Part shown: piece by piece, positions 6,764 to 7,746 of the stretch
Numbering within the stretch: the stretch's first letter is position 1
How the letters are laid out: every line of letters begins with the position of its first letter
Assembly: GCA_946482385.1 (NCBI GenBank)
Contig: CAMLRI010000081.1
Coordinates: 1 to 7,746, forward strand
Source of the DNA: an uncultured Cellvibrio sp.
GTDB taxonomy: Bacteria; Pseudomonadota; Gammaproteobacteria; Pseudomonadales; Cellvibrionaceae
DNA: 7,746 bases
Reading direction: 5' to 3'
Translations under genes and position numbers: made by a program
Notes under the pieces: generated by a model
Told to the model about the DNA's origin: nothing
What the model saw: only the letters and a program-made list of their open reading frames with translations
Database searches by the model: none

Positions 6764-7746
6764 CCAGCGTGTGTGGATATTCCCCCGCTGGCTCCTCCGC
6801 CGGTGGTGCCATGGGGCGTGGTTGTTGGTGCGGGAAAAATTCGCGCAGGATTTTTCCCGCCGGAGTAATGGGCAGGGCGCCGGGGGTGTGGTTGAAATCG
6901 AAAAAGCGGTTGCCGCGGCGCGATTCGGCCTCGTTGGCGTTAACAGGAAACCGCTCGTAGCTGCGCCCACCGGGGTGGCTGACATGGTAAGTGCAGCCGC
7001 CGATGCTTTTGCCATTCCAGGTATCAATTAAATCGAACACCAGGGGCGCATGTATGCCGATGGTGGGGTGCAAAGCCGAGGGCGGTTGCCAGGCGCGGTA
7101 GCGCACACCGGCGACAAATTCGTTGAGTTTGCCGGTGGCCATTAAGGGCACGCGGCGGCCATTGCAGGCGAGCAAATAGCGCCCTGGGGTTAAGCCGCTG
7201 ACTTTCACTTGCAGGCGCTCCAGCGAGGAATCCACATAGCGCGCGGTGCCAAAGCTGCCGACTTCTTCGCCCAGTACATGCCATGGTTCTATGGCCCAGC
7301 GCAATTCAATTTGGATATCGCCCAGCTGCACCCGGCCGTAATGGGGGAAGCGAAATTCTTCAAACGCGGCGAGCCATTCCAGCTGGAAGGGATAGCCGTG
7401 TTCATTCAAATCGCGCACCACATCGCGCATGTCTTCCCACACAAAATGCGGCAGCATAAATTTATCGTGCAGCAGTGTGCCCCAGCGCACCAGCGGTTGT
7501 TGGTAGGGGGTTTTCCAAAAGCGGCTGAGCAGGCAGCGCAGCAATAATATTTGCACCAGTGCCATGCGCCCGTGGGGCGGCATTTCAAAACCGCGGAATT
7601 CCAAAATGCCCTGGCGGCCACTGGCACTGCCTGGTGCATAGAGTTTGTCGATACAAAATTCGGCGCGATGGGTATTGCCGGTAATATCGATTAATAAATT
7701 GCGCATCAGGCGATCCACCAGCCAGGGCTGGTCGACAATGCCTTGC
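6741..7746 (-). CDS. DUF2126 (COG4196) protein, C-terminal part, cut by window edge
   Basis: The reading frame is open to the right edge (first readable residues QGIVDQPWLVDRLMRN), giving 334 residues of a protein whose family is usually about 1100 residues. Full-length relatives carry an N-terminal transglutaminase-like domain, which must lie beyond the window. The visible part is the DUF2126 C-terminal region, with family blocks LLIDITGNTHRAEFCIDKLY, GILEFRGFEMPPH, LVRWGTLLHDKFMLPHFVW, LEWLAAFEEFRFP, TYHVSHPGGRSYERFPVNA and a terminal TLDLRR. Comparative work places this family with circularly permuted glutamine-synthetase-like ligases; the THRAEF and LEFRGFEMP segments fit the acidic metal/ATP-binding strands expected of that fold. 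The likely role is amide-bond formation together with the ATP-grasp protein, substrate unknown. A Pro-rich tail (FFPHQQPRPMAPPAEEP) precedes the end. It shares strand with the ATP-grasp operon but is separated from it by the lipoprotein gene. Its start and promoter are not visible. Confidence 0.92.
   Translation of the reverse strand, partial: QGIVDQPWLVDRLMRNLLIDITGNTHRAEFCIDKLYAPGSASGRQGILEFRGFEMPPHGRMALVQILLLRCLLSRFWKTPYQQPLVRWGTLLHDKFMLPHFVWEDMRDVVRDLNEHGYPFQLEWLAAFEEFRFPHYGRVQLGDIQIELRWAIEPWHVLGEEVGSFGTARYVDSSLERLQVKVSGLTPGRYLLACNGRRVPLMATGKLNEFVAGVRYRAWQPPSALHPTIGIHAPLVFDLIDTWNGKSIGGCTYHVSHPGGRSYERFPVNANEAESRRGNRFFDFNHTPGALPITPAGKILREFFPHQQPRPMAPPAEEPAGEYPHTLDLRRQNF

Overview
The window looks like part of a gammaproteobacterial chromosome. 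The best guess is the Cellvibrio/Saccharophagus type of marine or soil polysaccharide degrader. That guess rests on one trait: a serine-rich linker joining a lipoprotein signal to redox domains, which is typical of secreted proteins in that group. Coding density is high and base composition is moderately GC-rich throughout. No RNA genes, insertion sequences, CRISPR arrays or phage genes were seen.

Layout. Positions 20-4049 hold three minus-strand genes, transcribed from right to left and apparently one operon: a large circularly permuted ATP-grasp/alpha-E fusion (1494-4049), a transglutaminase-like protein (604-1497, overlapping the previous gene by ATGA), and a small predicted outer-membrane beta-barrel protein (20-577, 26 bp further on). 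A 260-bp divergent intergenic region (4050-4309) separates this operon from a plus-strand gene (4310-6724). That gene encodes a lipoprotein with a polyserine linker, a PQQ-type sugar dehydrogenase beta-propeller and a C-terminal diheme cytochrome c module. Sixteen bases after its stop, and convergent with it, lies the 3' part of a further minus-strand gene (6741 to beyond the right edge): the C-terminal region of a DUF2126 (COG4196) protein.

How the genes fit together. The circularly permuted ATP-grasp, the alpha-E domain and the DUF2126 glutamine-synthetase-like ligase are the core of a widespread but biochemically uncharacterised system. Comparative genomics (Iyer, Aravind and colleagues) predicted it to be a peptide synthesis or peptide-tagging pathway, often accompanied by transglutaminase-like proteins and an NTN-hydrolase peptidase. 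Here the ligases and the transglutaminase are present, and no NTN peptidase lies in the window. Two features stand out. The redox lipoprotein sits on the opposite strand inside the cluster, between the DUF2126 and ATP-grasp genes. The cluster also ends (within the window) with an outer-membrane barrel that carries a very acidic loop. Whether either one functions with the amidoligase system is inference, not something the sequence proves.
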